This document shows, piece after piece, positions 43,172 to 52,436 of a stretch of 64,000 nucleotides of DNA. The notes under the pieces are model-generated. The model ran no database searches and was not told the origin of the DNA. It was given only the letters and a program-made list of their open reading frames with translations. Position 1 is the stretch's first letter, and each line of letters starts with the position of its first letter. This stretch comes from SCN-70-22 sp046327755 (GTDB taxonomy: Bacteria > Gemmatimonadota > Gemmatimonadetes > Gemmatimonadales > Gemmatimonadaceae). Made by a program: the position numbers and the translations under genes. The stretch is from assembly GCA_046327755.1 (NCBI GenBank), contig JAXLXW010000004.1, positions 1-64,000 of the forward strand. Direction: 5' to 3'.

Positions 43172-44496
43172 GTTGCCGCTGCCTTGCGCTTCTTGAGCGC
43201 CGCCTTGCTGAACGCGAACTGCTGCGAGAGGGGGATGTTCGACGGGCAGACGTACGAGCACGAGCCGCACAGCATGCAGTCCACCAGGTGCAACGCCTCC
43301 ATCTCCTCGTAGCGGCGATTGCGCGCCAGGTCGCCCAGGAGCGACGGATTGAGGAAGACCGGGCATGCTTCCAGGCAGCGCCCGCAGTGAATGCAGGGCC
43401 ATACCTTCTCGCCGCGCACCTGCTGCGAGGTGAGCACCACCACTCCGGTCGTCCCTTTCGTGACCGGCGCTTCGAGGTTCCCCTGCGCCGCTCCCATCAT
43501 CGGGCCGCCGATGATCACCTCGGCCGCATCGGGGGTGAGCCCGCCGCAGTAGTCGAGGAGGTCGACGAGCTTGGTGCCCACCGGCACGATGAAGTTGCCG
43601 GGCTTCCTGACGCCGTCTCCACTCACCGTGACAATGCGCTCGATAAGCGGCAGCCCCGTCTCAAAGACTTCGGCGATCGCTGCCGCCGACGCCACGTTCT
43701 GCACGATGACACCCGCTGTGGCGGGGAGCTTCCCCGATTCGACCTCGAGCCCCGTGACCGCGTGGATGAGCATCTTCTCCGCCCCCTGCGGATACTTCAC
43801 CGTCAGCGGAAGGACGGTGATGTCGAGATCCTTCGGGAGCGCGGCGTTCAACGCGGCGATGGCATCCGGCTTGTTCTTCTCGACGCCAATGACCGCCTTC
43901 TTCACGCCTAACGTATGCATCATCACCCGCACGCCGAACAACACGCGCGCCGGGTACTCCACCATGGTGCGATGATCGGTCGTGAGGTACGGCTCGCACT
44001 CGGCGCCGTTCACGATGATCGTGTGGATCGACACGTCCTTCGGCGGGGCGAGCTTGACGTGCGTCGGGAATGCCGCGCCGCCGAGACCGACGACGCCCGC
44101 ATCCTGCACCGCCTGGATCACCTGGTCGGGGGTGAGCCCCTCCCAGTGCGGGACGAGGCGCGGCCGAGGGAGCTGCATCGCATGCGGGTCGACCTTGAGC
44201 CGCACCGCCATCGCCATGGTACCGTCGATGTGCGGCCACCAATCGATGTCGACGACGGTGCCCGCCGCCGACGCGTGAATCGGGACCGATACAAAGCCGT
44301 CGGCATCGGCGACCTTGTCACCGCGCTCGACGTGATCCCCGACCTTGACCCGAACCTTGGCGGGCTTGCCCGCGTGCTGTCGCACGGGGAGCACCACCTC
44401 GTCCGGAAAGGGCATCCGCCGGATGGGGAGCGCAGCGGTCAACTCCTTGCGCTCCTCCGGATGGACGCCGTGCCTGAAGCCACTCCCGGTCAGCAT
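43168..44496 (-). CDS. rnfC: Rnf complex subunit C (NADH-binding, two 4Fe-4S)
   Basis: Peripheral cytoplasmic subunit that binds NADH and FMN and passes electrons through two 4Fe-4S clusters. 442 residues from ATG 44496. The N-terminal SLBB-like part is followed by GLGGAAFPTHVKLAPP and NGAECEPYLTTDHR. The clusters are CIHCGRCLEACP and CMLCGSCSYVCPSNIPL near the C-terminus. It lacks the long Ala-rich C-terminal extension found in gammaproteobacterial RnfC. It follows the PFOR gene by 16 bp. Confidence 0.95.
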   Translation of the reverse strand: MLTGSGFRHGVHPEERKELTAALPIRRMPFPDEVVLPVRQHAGKPAKVRVKVGDHVERGDKVADADGFVSVPIHASAAGTVVDIDWWPHIDGTMAMAVRLKVDPHAMQLPRPRLVPHWEGLTPDQVIQAVQDAGVVGLGGAAFPTHVKLAPPKDVSIHTIIVNGAECEPYLTTDHRTMVEYPARVLFGVRVMMHTLGVKKAVIGVEKNKPDAIAALNAALPKDLDITVLPLTVKYPQGAEKMLIHAVTGLEVESGKLPATAGVIVQNVASAAAIAEVFETGLPLIERIVTVSGDGVRKPGNFIVPVGTKLVDLLDYCGGLTPDAAEVIIGGPMMGAAQGNLEAPVTKGTTGVVVLTSQQVRGEKVWPCIHCGRCLEACPVFLNPSLLGDLARNRRYEEMEALHLVDCMLCGSCSYVCPSNIPLSQQFAFSKAALKKRKAAAT

Positions 44497-44512
44497 CGCC
44501 TCACCTGTTCGC

Positions 44513-47500
44513 TCAGTTGAACGGCTTGGCGCGCTCGACCCACTTCGCGAGATCCTTCTCCTTGGGATTCAGTGGCGTCCCCGGATGGATCGCACCGACG
44601 GGACACTTCTCCGCCGCTTGCACGAGTTGGGCAAAGGTCCCGCCCTTCGGGTCCTTCACGTACGCCTGCTTGTTGGCATTGTAGGCAAAGAGCTTCTTGC
44701 TGAGGTTCGTGCATTCGTTGCAGGAGGTGCATCGCGCCGACTCGACATATGCCTCGATGGCCATGTCGTCGTCTGCGGCTGCAGCGGGCGCTGCGGGAGG
44801 AGCTGCAGCGGGAGCCGCAGCGGGCGCCGCCGGTGCCGCAGCGGGCGCGACCGATGATGCGGGCGCGGCCGGTGTTGCCACCGCATCCGGGACCGACGTC
44901 GCGGTCGCGGCCGCAGCGTTAGGCGAGACGGCGGCCGCGCCGTTGGCATGCGACGGTTCGACGAGCGGCGGGAGCGTCAACGACGACATGCTCGTCATCA
45001 GCTCCTTGGCCAAGTGCTGCCCGCCGGCACTGCGCAGGAGCCCTTCGGCCAACTTGCGCGCCACGAGCGTGGGGTACGTGGCCTTGAGGTTGGCGATGCG
45101 CTGTTCGTACTCCTGCGTCAACGCCGCGGCCTTGGCCTCGAACTCGGCCTCCAGCGACGCGGTCATCGCCTCGCGCACGGAGGCAGGCTGCTCCACGCCG
45201 GCCATCTCCTTCAGCTCGGCCCAGAACTGCTGCCGCTCCTCCGCCAGGCGCACCATCTCGTCCGACACCTTCAAGCGGTGCAGCTTCTTGTCGCCGCCGC
45301 GCGTGTAGATGAACGGCACCTTGCCGTCACGTCCTTCGGCGTCGAGTGCGAGGTACTCGTGGAAGGGGAGGAGGTCGTCGGTGACCTGCTTGATCTCCTT
45401 GAAGTGCTTCTTGAAGCGCCCTTCCGTCGCCGCCCAATCGGCGATGGTGAGCGGGAGCGTCATCACCTGCTCGACACCATCGGCGTCGTAACGCAGCTCG
45501 TACTCGGGCCACGCCGACTCCAGCGACGGATTGCCGCTCAGGTCGAGACAGTCGGCCACCGAGCTTCCGGCGTCCGGATCGAAGGTGAGGAACGGGAAGG
45601 CGCGCGCCTCGAGCGCGAGCCGCGCCGAGTGCTGCGACCAGTCGTCGGCCAAGCCATGCTCCACCGGGCACGGTGTGTAGATGTTGAAGACCGCCGGGCG
45701 GCGCTTCTGCAATCCCTTGAGGACGCCGGCAATCAGGTGCGACGCCGACGCGGGTGACGACTGATGCACGTAGGTTCCGCGATGCGCGATGGCAATGAGC
45801 GCGAGTTCCTTGCGCATCTCGGTCTTGCCGTGCTGCGCCGGTCCGAAGGCGGCCATGTCGGCCACCTGCCCCGTGAAGCCGGAGGTGCACGACTGCCCGC
45901 CGGTGTTGGAGTACACCTGCGTATCGAGCACCACCACGCGAATCGGCTTACCCGACGCCATCAGGCGCGACAGGTTCTGGAAGCCGATGTCGAGCATGGC
46001 GCCGTCGCCGCCCATCGAGATGATCGGCGGGCACATCGAGAACTCGTCGTCGTCGAACTGGCGCCAGTCGAAGATCGCAAGTTCGGGCTCGAGCGTCGCC
46101 GCGTCGTACGAGCCGTCGAGGAGGCGCTGGGCGCGACGGACGTGCACGAAGCCGTCGGCCATCTTCCGCATGTGCCCCTCGAAGACGCCGATCGCGACCG
46201 ACGGCGAGTCCTGGAAGAGGTGATTGACCCAGGGGAAAGGATACGGATTGTACGGATACGTGCTGGCCCACACTGACGAGCAGCCGGTGGAGTTGGCCAT
46301 GCCGAGCGAGGCGCGCCCCTTCCCGCTGGGCCCTTCGGCGTAGCGCCAGCGCAGGTCCTTGAGCGCGTGGATCTCACGCGCGAGGAGGGCAAGGCGCTCG
46401 GTCTTGGACGGATCGACCGGGACGGCAACACTGTTGCCGCTGACGGAGGCGGTCATCGCCTCCATGTCGGCCCCGTCGAGCAGGAGGGCGCGCGACGCAT
46501 CCTCGAGCCCCGCGATGAGCGTGTCGAGCTGCGCCACGTACTTCTTCACGCGCGGCGCCATCATCGCCTCGATCGACGACACGATCAGGTGCACCGCCGT
46601 CTTCTCGCCGCACCCCATGCATGCACCGTCGCCCCCGACCATCGAACGATACGTTTCCTTCTTGAGGAGGAGCGACGAGAGGACGCCGATCCCTTCCTCG
46701 AGGTTGGAGACGTTGATGAAGCGATCGTCCGTGTCGGGGAGGTGCTTCCAGAGGTGCCAGTTCTTGCGCAGGCGCGACAGCGTCGGGGCGTCCTGCTTCA
46801 CGGTCACGAGCGCGTGGTCCGGGCAGACCTCGACGCAGAGGTTGCACCCCTTGCACGCCTCGGGATTCACCGTGATGGACAGCAGCCCGCCGGTTCCCTT
46901 TGCCTTCCCTTCCGGGAGGTCGTAGAACGGCTTGGTACGCGCGAGCGGGAACTCCGCGATGGCGGCGTGGACCTTGGCGAATTCGCTGTCGAGCGCCGCG
47001 CGCTTCTCCCCTTCGAAGCCCATCTTGCCGGCGACGATCGGGTACGCGGCGGCGAGGGCGTCGTGAAAGAGGAGTGTGGGCAGTGCATCCATCTGCCGGC
47101 GCGCTTCCTTGGCCAGCGGCTTGGAGATCTGCCGCACGCGGTCGAGCGCGACGCCGTTGGTGGCGTGATCGATGCCCGCACCGATCACGTCCTCGACGCT
47201 GTTGACCAAACCCGGGATTGCGGAATCCGGGCACTGCGTCCAGCACTGGCCGCAGCCGGTGCACTTGCTGGCGATGAAGTCCGGCACCTCGAGCCGCACG
47301 CCGGACATGTCGCGAACGGCGCCCGTGGCCGCGGGGATGGCGCTGATGGCTGCGAAGGGATCGGCGATCCCGTCCTGCGCGAGCTTGCACAGCCCGCACA
47401 CCTGCTCCCAGAAGCGCCCGGGATTCCCGACCCCCGGCTCGGCGTTCGGCGTATCCATCACGTCCGGGATGCCGGGCACCTCGCCCACGAAGCTGTCGTC

Positions 47501-49642
47501 GAGCGGGACATGGAATGGCTTCACTTCCTTCACTTCATCGAAGCCACGCCGGATCACCCGCACGTTGTCCTCGACGACGCGCTCCCCCTTCTTGCCAAAC
47601 TTCTTCACCAACTGGTCGCGCAATCCCTTGAACAGCGCGGCCTCGTCGATCCCCTCGCTCTTGGCCAGCGGTGAGACCGCGAAGAAGGCCCCCATGAACG
47701 CCGTGCCCTGCATGCGATAACGCAGCTCGACGTCCGAGGCTTCGCTCGCCGCGATCTTGAAGGCGTCGAGGACGTAGAACTTGATGTGCTTCTCGGTGAT
47801 CGCCTGGCGCGCCCAGACGGGAAGGGCCTTCCACTGCTCGTCAGGCGTCAGCTCGCTCTGCAGGACGAAGACGCCCCCCTCCGACAGCCCAGCGAACGGG
47901 TTCGAGTGGCGGAAGACGTTCGGGTCCGGCGACAGGACGACATCGACGTGCTTGAGCTCGGAGTTGAGGCGAATCGGCTCGTGCGCCAGCGTGGCGTAGA
48001 ACGTCGTCGGTTGCCCCTTCTTCTCGGAGCCGTACTTCGGGTTGGCCTTGACATTGACGCCGAACAGCTCGAAGGCCGTCATCGCCACGTTCTTCCCCAT
48101 CGTGATCGCCCCCCATCCACCGACGGAGTGGATGCGGATCGACAGCGCGCCCTTGGGCATGAGGTTGAAATCGCCCGCCGACGGAAGCGAGAGGTTCGCC
48201 AGATGCGGATACTCGTCCTCCAGCTGTTCCTGCCAGATCTGGAGCTTCGGAAGGTTCGTCCCTTTCCGGATGAAGTCGACGCCAAGGTAGAACTGGCGGC
48301 GGTGCGCCCCGTTAGGGAGCATGTTGTCCACCGCGGCCATGATGTCGCCCGGCTGCAGGTCGCGGCTTCCGAGCCCGTAGCACCCCGAGTAGAACGCCGG
48401 GATGTCGTCCGGCGAGATCGACGCGAGCTTGGGATACGGCAACGCGTCGCCGCGCCCCACGCGCGCGTTCTCGGCGCCCTGCCCCATCGCCGCACGGATC
48501 TCACGCAGCAGCGGCAGGTCGACGGCGAGCGGTTGGTCCGTGCGCTCCAGGACGACGACACCCTTCTTTCCCTTCAGCAGTCGCGTGATGTGGTCGGCGG
48601 GGAACGGGCGGAACATCGTAACGTTGACGACGCCGACCTTGAGGTTGCGCTGCGCACGCAGGTAGTCCGCCACCGCCTCGGAATTGGAGACGACCGATCC
48701 CTGCCCGACGATTACGTAGTCCGCATCGTCCACGCGATATCCCGACGTCCGCGCATACCGACGTCCGGTCAGCGCCGCGTACTCCTCCATGGCGCGATCG
48801 GTCAGTTCGGCGACGTGGTCGAAGTAGAACGGACGCTGCGCCGCCACGCCCTGTGCGTAGCTGTCCTGGTTCTGCACGACCCCCAGCATTGCCGGGTAGT
48901 CGAGGTCGAACATCTCGGGAATGCGGCGGCGCTTGGCGCCGAAGACGAGGCGTTGCGACGGGGTCGGCGAGTCGATGAAGTCGGACGGATCACCGAGGTA
49001 CGCCTTGACCAGCTCTCGCTCGGGGAGCCGCATCGACTCGATGACGTGGCTCGTGAGGAAGCCGTCCTGCGCGCAAACGCCGGGGTTGAGCGACAGTTCT
49101 GCCACCCGGTGCGCGATGAGGTTCAGGTCTGCCGACTCCTGCACGTCCTTGGCAAACAGCTGGAAGAAGCCGGTGTCGTCGATGGCGTGGTAGTCATCGT
49201 GCCCGGCGTGCACATTGAGCCCCTGCTTGGTGATCGCGCGAGCGGCCACGTTCAACACGTACGTGAGGCGCTTGCCGACCGCCGCGTAGAGGGATTCGTG
49301 CATGTACACGATCCCCTGGCCGCTGGAGAAGTTCGTCGCGCGGAGCCCCATCATGCTCATCCCCGCCGTGACGGCGGCGGCCGCATGTTCGCCCTCGGGT
49401 TCGAAGAAGAGGAGGCGACGCCCGTTCACGTTCGGCTTGCCGTCGGCGACGGCCGCGGCCCACCCTTCACCCATCTGCGTCGACGGGGTGATGGGATACG
49501 CGCCAGCGGCCTCCGAGGCCGCGGTCTCCATCTCCACCACTGCGCTGCTGCCGTCCATCGCTTCCACCACGCCGGGGAACGGCGGGGGAGACGCGGGAGC
49601 GGACGATGGCTGCGCGGCACTCTTTCCAGGCCAGATGTTCAT
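44513..49642 (-). CDS. nifJ: Pyruvate:ferredoxin oxidoreductase with fused C-terminal ferredoxin
   Basis: Oxidises pyruvate and CoA to acetyl-CoA and CO2, reducing ferredoxin. 1709 residues; single-chain PFORs are usually about 1170-1200. Standard domains are all present: N-terminal pyrimidine-binding domain (AYPITPSTQMGE), gamma domain (GGWGAITMGKNVAMTAFELFG), 2x4Fe-4S domain (CTGCGQCWTQCP and CKGCNLCVEVCP), CMGCGEKT, and thiamine-diphosphate domain (GGDGAMLDIGFQNL, QVYSNTGGQ). The extension holds a coiled coil, an Ala/Pro-rich arm (about 1565-1622) and a ferredoxin-like domain with C1638, C1641, C1644 and C1680 (RCTSCNECTN, EKCPVGAIHPG). ATG 49642 overlaps the rnfB stop. Confidence 0.94.
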   Translation of the reverse strand: MNIWPGKSAAQPSSAPASPPPFPGVVEAMDGSSAVVEMETAASEAAGAYPITPSTQMGEGWAAAVADGKPNVNGRRLLFFEPEGEHAAAAVTAGMSMMGLRATNFSSGQGIVYMHESLYAAVGKRLTYVLNVAARAITKQGLNVHAGHDDYHAIDDTGFFQLFAKDVQESADLNLIAHRVAELSLNPGVCAQDGFLTSHVIESMRLPERELVKAYLGDPSDFIDSPTPSQRLVFGAKRRRIPEMFDLDYPAMLGVVQNQDSYAQGVAAQRPFYFDHVAELTDRAMEEYAALTGRRYARTSGYRVDDADYVIVGQGSVVSNSEAVADYLRAQRNLKVGVVNVTMFRPFPADHITRLLKGKKGVVVLERTDQPLAVDLPLLREIRAAMGQGAENARVGRGDALPYPKLASISPDDIPAFYSGCYGLGSRDLQPGDIMAAVDNMLPNGAHRRQFYLGVDFIRKGTNLPKLQIWQEQLEDEYPHLANLSLPSAGDFNLMPKGALSIRIHSVGGWGAITMGKNVAMTAFELFGVNVKANPKYGSEKKGQPTTFYATLAHEPIRLNSELKHVDVVLSPDPNVFRHSNPFAGLSEGGVFVLQSELTPDEQWKALPVWARQAITEKHIKFYVLDAFKIAASEASDVELRYRMQGTAFMGAFFAVSPLAKSEGIDEAALFKGLRDQLVKKFGKKGERVVEDNVRVIRRGFDEVKEVKPFHVPLDDSFVGEVPGIPDVMDTPNAEPGVGNPGRFWEQVCGLCKLAQDGIADPFAAISAIPAATGAVRDMSGVRLEVPDFIASKCTGCGQCWTQCPDSAIPGLVNSVEDVIGAGIDHATNGVALDRVRQISKPLAKEARRQMDALPTLLFHDALAAAYPIVAGKMGFEGEKRAALDSEFAKVHAAIAEFPLARTKPFYDLPEGKAKGTGGLLSITVNPEACKGCNLCVEVCPDHALVTVKQDAPTLSRLRKNWHLWKHLPDTDDRFINVSNLEEGIGVLSSLLLKKETYRSMVGGDGACMGCGEKTAVHLIVSSIEAMMAPRVKKYVAQLDTLIAGLEDASRALLLDGADMEAMTASVSGNSVAVPVDPSKTERLALLAREIHALKDLRWRYAEGPSGKGRASLGMANSTGCSSVWASTYPYNPYPFPWVNHLFQDSPSVAIGVFEGHMRKMADGFVHVRRAQRLLDGSYDAATLEPELAIFDWRQFDDDEFSMCPPIISMGGDGAMLDIGFQNLSRLMASGKPIRVVVLDTQVYSNTGGQSCTSGFTGQVADMAAFGPAQHGKTEMRKELALIAIAHRGTYVHQSSPASASHLIAGVLKGLQKRRPAVFNIYTPCPVEHGLADDWSQHSARLALEARAFPFLTFDPDAGSSVADCLDLSGNPSLESAWPEYELRYDADGVEQVMTLPLTIADWAATEGRFKKHFKEIKQVTDDLLPFHEYLALDAEGRDGKVPFIYTRGGDKKLHRLKVSDEMVRLAEERQQFWAELKEMAGVEQPASVREAMTASLEAEFEAKAAALTQEYEQRIANLKATYPTLVARKLAEGLLRSAGGQHLAKELMTSMSSLTLPPLVEPSHANGAAAVSPNAAAATATSVPDAVATPAAPASSVAPAAAPAAPAAAPAAAPPAAPAAAADDDMAIEAYVESARCTSCNECTNLSKKLFAYNANKQAYVKDPKGGTFAQLVQAAEKCPVGAIHPGTPLNPKEKDLAKWVERAKPFN

Positions 49643-50481
49643 GCGACGGCACTCCGAGCCGTGGTCCGACGATTCGGGGCGAACTGCGCCCCTTCAAGCC
49701 ACACGATCGCGTCGGTGGGACAGCGCGAGACGGCGCTCGCCTGCTCCTGCGCGATCAGGTCGTAATTGATGACGGCGACGCCCGAGGCCACGCTGATCAG
49801 CCCCGGCGCCGAGTCCTGCACGCAACGCCCGCAGGCGGTGCATGCCACCTTGCACTGCGCCAGCACCTCGTCCCCCGCCACCAGGTTGCGGCACTGCACC
49901 AGCAGGTGCTGGTCGATCGGCATGAGGACGAAGAGGTCCTTCGGGCACGCCTCCACGCAGTCACCACACGCGGTGCACTTCACGGGGTCTACCACCGGAA
50001 TGCCGGTCGGGCTCATCGAGATGGCGTCGAAGTCGCACGCGACCTCGCAATCGCCGAGTCCCAGGCACCCCCACGTGCACCCCTTGCCACCGCCGGAGAC
50101 GGCCGTCGCAGCGGCGCACGACTTCGGGCCGCGGTACTCCACGCGTTGGACGGCGACGTCGGTCCCGCCGGCGCAGCGCAGGCGCGCCACGCGCTTGACG
50201 GCCTCGCCCTTGTCGACGCCGAGGAAGCCGGCGATCGCCAGCACGCCCTCCTCGTTCGACACCGTGCATCCGGCCGGGGAGATCTTCCCCGCGACGGCTT
50301 GCTCGGCAAACGCTCGGCAGCCGGGAAGGCCGCAGGCACCGCAGTTGGCGTTGGGCAGCATCGACGCGACGATGTCGATGCGCGGGTCCTCCCACACCTT
50401 GAGCCGGTTGTACGCCAGGGCGATGAGGACCGCGAAGGTGAGGCCGACGCCGCCGAGGATCAGAATCGAGGAAAGGATCAT
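49639..50481 (-). CDS. rnfB: Rnf complex subunit B (polyferredoxin)
   Basis: Entry point of ferredoxin electrons into Rnf. 280 residues from ATG 50481. The N-terminal membrane anchor (LILGGVGLTFAVLIALAY) precedes a Fe-S domain with NANCGACGLPGCRAFAEQ and the fourth Cys in SPAGC. Ferredoxin-type clusters follow: CTWGCLGLGDCEVACDFDAI, CTACGDCVEACP, and CTACGRCVQD with a distal SRCPTDAI. It is encoded directly before PFOR, away from the other rnf genes, which suggests direct PFOR to RnfB electron transfer. Confidence 0.93.
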   Translation of the reverse strand: MILSSILILGGVGLTFAVLIALAYNRLKVWEDPRIDIVASMLPNANCGACGLPGCRAFAEQAVAGKISPAGCTVSNEEGVLAIAGFLGVDKGEAVKRVARLRCAGGTDVAVQRVEYRGPKSCAAATAVSGGGKGCTWGCLGLGDCEVACDFDAISMSPTGIPVVDPVKCTACGDCVEACPKDLFVLMPIDQHLLVQCRNLVAGDEVLAQCKVACTACGRCVQDSAPGLISVASGVAVINYDLIAQEQASAVSRCPTDAIVWLEGAQFAPNRRTTARSAVA

Positions 50482-50500
50482 CGCGAAACTCCGGACGCCT

Positions 50501-51499
50501 TCACGCCATGCCCTGGAGGTCCGCCTGCCCGAGGAGCCAGCGCGCCAGGACGTCGACGGCTTCCGCTCCCGGCTCTCCCCCGCCACGTGTCGCGCCAGCC
50601 CCGGCCGACGCGCCGGTCGCCAATGCGGCCAACTGCTTCAGGTCCTCCTGCAACTGCCAGGCGCTCATCCCGCCTAACGCAGTCTTGGGCTCCGGCGGCA
50701 TGTGCCAGACCGAAAGCCGCTGCCACGGCTCGCGCCCGCGCGACGGATCGTGCTGGAAGAGGGCGGCCTCCTTCGGGACCAGCGCGGCGATTGCCGTACC
50801 GCTCGTCGTCGCGACCAGGTCCAGCCCGGTCTCGTCCGCCGTCTGCAGTACCAGCGTCCCCGGCGTGATCAGCCTGACGAGCGGGGCCGGCGGCGAATCA
50901 CCGCGCACCACGAGCACCAGCTTCTCGCGCCCGTCGAGGAAGTCGGCGAGTCCGCCGATGTGCAGGTCGGCGCCGTCCACGTGCACGACGAGCGGCGGTG
51001 CGAAGCGGCGCTCGGCCTTGGTCCAGGTGCGGAATGCAAGCTGGTCGAGGAGTCCATCGTGTTGCGCCGGGTCGTAGCGCCCGCCGCGCAGCAGTTCGAT
51101 GGCGAGGACCGCCCCGAACGCACGTCCGGCTCGCGCCAGCGCCCCGTCCACCGCGGCGGTGAGCGACGCCCCCGACGGCACGTCGACGTAGTGCAGCGCC
51201 ACGCCGCGATCCAGGACGTCGCGCAGGACGTCGATCGCGCGCTGGAGCCGGTCGCGATGCGCCACCGAGAGCGGCGGTCGGACCGCGGCAACGGCGGCGA
51301 AGCGCGCAAGGTCGATGCGGTCGCGCGCGAAGTCACCCAACTCCGCCGCCACTCGCGCGACGTGCGCCGACTCGTCAGGCTCTTCGGCGGCGAGATAGGC
51401 CTCCGCCTGCGCGAGCGCGCCCGCGATCGTCGACCGGAACTCTCCGATGGGGCGCGCGAGCCCGTCAAGCGCCAGCTGGACTCTCGGATCAGACGGCAT
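50501..51499 (-). CDS. Unidentified protein in the KGOR-Rnf-PFOR operon
   Basis: 332 residues from ATG 51499 (MPSDPRVQLALDGLARPIGEF). No family is recognised. The N-terminal 110 residues are all helical (FRSTIAGALAQAEAYLAAEE, RLQRAIDVLRDVLDR). The middle has alternating strands with VVHVDGADLHIGGLADFLDGREKLVLVVRGD and GTLVLQTADETGLDLVATTSGTAIAAL. The C-terminal end is helical with low-complexity Gly/Ala. There is no Cys cluster, membrane helix or nucleotide motif. It lies between korB (11 bp overlap) and rnfB (19 bp gap), so a maturation or docking role in ferredoxin transfer is possible but unproven. Confidence 0.7.
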   Translation of the reverse strand: MPSDPRVQLALDGLARPIGEFRSTIAGALAQAEAYLAAEEPDESAHVARVAAELGDFARDRIDLARFAAVAAVRPPLSVAHRDRLQRAIDVLRDVLDRGVALHYVDVPSGASLTAAVDGALARAGRAFGAVLAIELLRGGRYDPAQHDGLLDQLAFRTWTKAERRFAPPLVVHVDGADLHIGGLADFLDGREKLVLVVRGDSPPAPLVRLITPGTLVLQTADETGLDLVATTSGTAIAALVPKEAALFQHDPSRGREPWQRLSVWHMPPEPKTALGGMSAWQLQEDLKQLAALATGASAGAGATRGGGEPGAEAVDVLARWLLGQADLQGMA

Positions 51500-52436
51500 A
51501 ACGGTCAAGCTCCGCATTGAGAAGATCGCTGCGTTCCTGCGAGGTGCGCGGCGTCACGCGCCGCACCTCCTCGTACCGCGGGCGCGCCGGATCCTTGAAG
51601 TAGACGCCGAGCTTGATCGTGTCGGTCGCGTCCGCCAGGTGGCGCGCACGATCGATGTCGCGCGGGTCGTGCGCGATGCGCGACTTGTAGATGGCGTCCA
51701 GTTCCGGCACCATCACGCCGTCGTCGTGCACGAGCATCTCCACCAGCGCCGGCTTCTTCACCGCCTCGGCGAAGATGCCGGGGGTGAAGACCGGGCAGCG
51801 TTGCAGGATGCGCACGAACGAGAGGCCGCGGTGCTGGTAGGCGGCCCGCAGTGTCGCATACAGATGTGCCGGGACGAACTCGGCGGTCTGCGCGACAAAC
51901 GAGGCATTGCTGACGCCCAGCGCCACCGACAGCGGGTTGAGCGGCATCAGGATCGAGCCGTGCGGTTGCGTGTTGCTCGGCACTCCCTGCGGCGTCGTGG
52001 GCGACGTCTGGTTCTTCGTGAGGCCGTAGATGCCGTTGTCGAGCATCATGACGACCATGTGCGGGTTGTAGCGCAGCGTGTGCACCCAGTGGCCGGCGCC
52101 GATCGACGTGCAGTCGCCGTCCCCCATCACCACGAAGACCGACAGCTCCGGGCGATGCAGCTTGATCCCCGTCGCGACCGGAAGCGCACGCCCGTGGATG
52201 CCGTGGAACCCGTAGGTCTTGAGGTAGTGCGGGAAGCGCGACGAGCAGCCGATCCCGGAGACGAAGACGGTCTCTTCGGGCTTCAGCTGCTCCGCGGCCA
52301 GGAGGCGTTCCACCGCCGCGAGGACCGAGTGGTCACCGCAACCGGGACACCAGCGCGCCCGCGCCCCTTCGTAGTCGTTCACCTCGAAGGTGCGCTCGTC
52401 GTCCGTTGCCAGGACGTGGAGGGAACAGGCGCTCAT
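51489..52436 (-). CDS. korB: 2-oxoacid:ferredoxin oxidoreductase, beta subunit
   Basis: Thiamine-diphosphate-binding beta subunit, 315 residues from ATG 52436. WCPGCGDHSVLAAVERLLA holds the Cys pair of the single 4Fe-4S cluster; GIGCSSRFPHYLKTYGFHGIHGRALPVATGIK, MGDGDCTSIGAGHWVHTLRYNP and LDNGIYGLTKNQTSPTT are the TPP and substrate signatures. Substrate is most likely 2-oxoglutarate by family, but pyruvate or branched-chain acids cannot be excluded. The start overlaps the korA stop (ATGA). Confidence 0.93.
   Translation of the reverse strand: MSACSLHVLATDDERTFEVNDYEGARARWCPGCGDHSVLAAVERLLAAEQLKPEETVFVSGIGCSSRFPHYLKTYGFHGIHGRALPVATGIKLHRPELSVFVVMGDGDCTSIGAGHWVHTLRYNPHMVVMMLDNGIYGLTKNQTSPTTPQGVPSNTQPHGSILMPLNPLSVALGVSNASFVAQTAEFVPAHLYATLRAAYQHRGLSFVRILQRCPVFTPGIFAEAVKKPALVEMLVHDDGVMVPELDAIYKSRIAHDPRDIDRARHLADATDTIKLGVYFKDPARPRYEEVRRVTPRTSQERSDLLNAELDRYAV

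Noticed and set aside
44770..44930. Ala/Pro-rich DNA in the PFOR gene as a possible sequence error or insertion
   Set aside because: The frame stays open and continues into a well-formed ferredoxin domain, so it is a genuine linker.
47786..49765. 659-residue plus-strand frame
   Set aside because: Antisense to the PFOR gene, whose many conserved motifs fix the real strand and frame.
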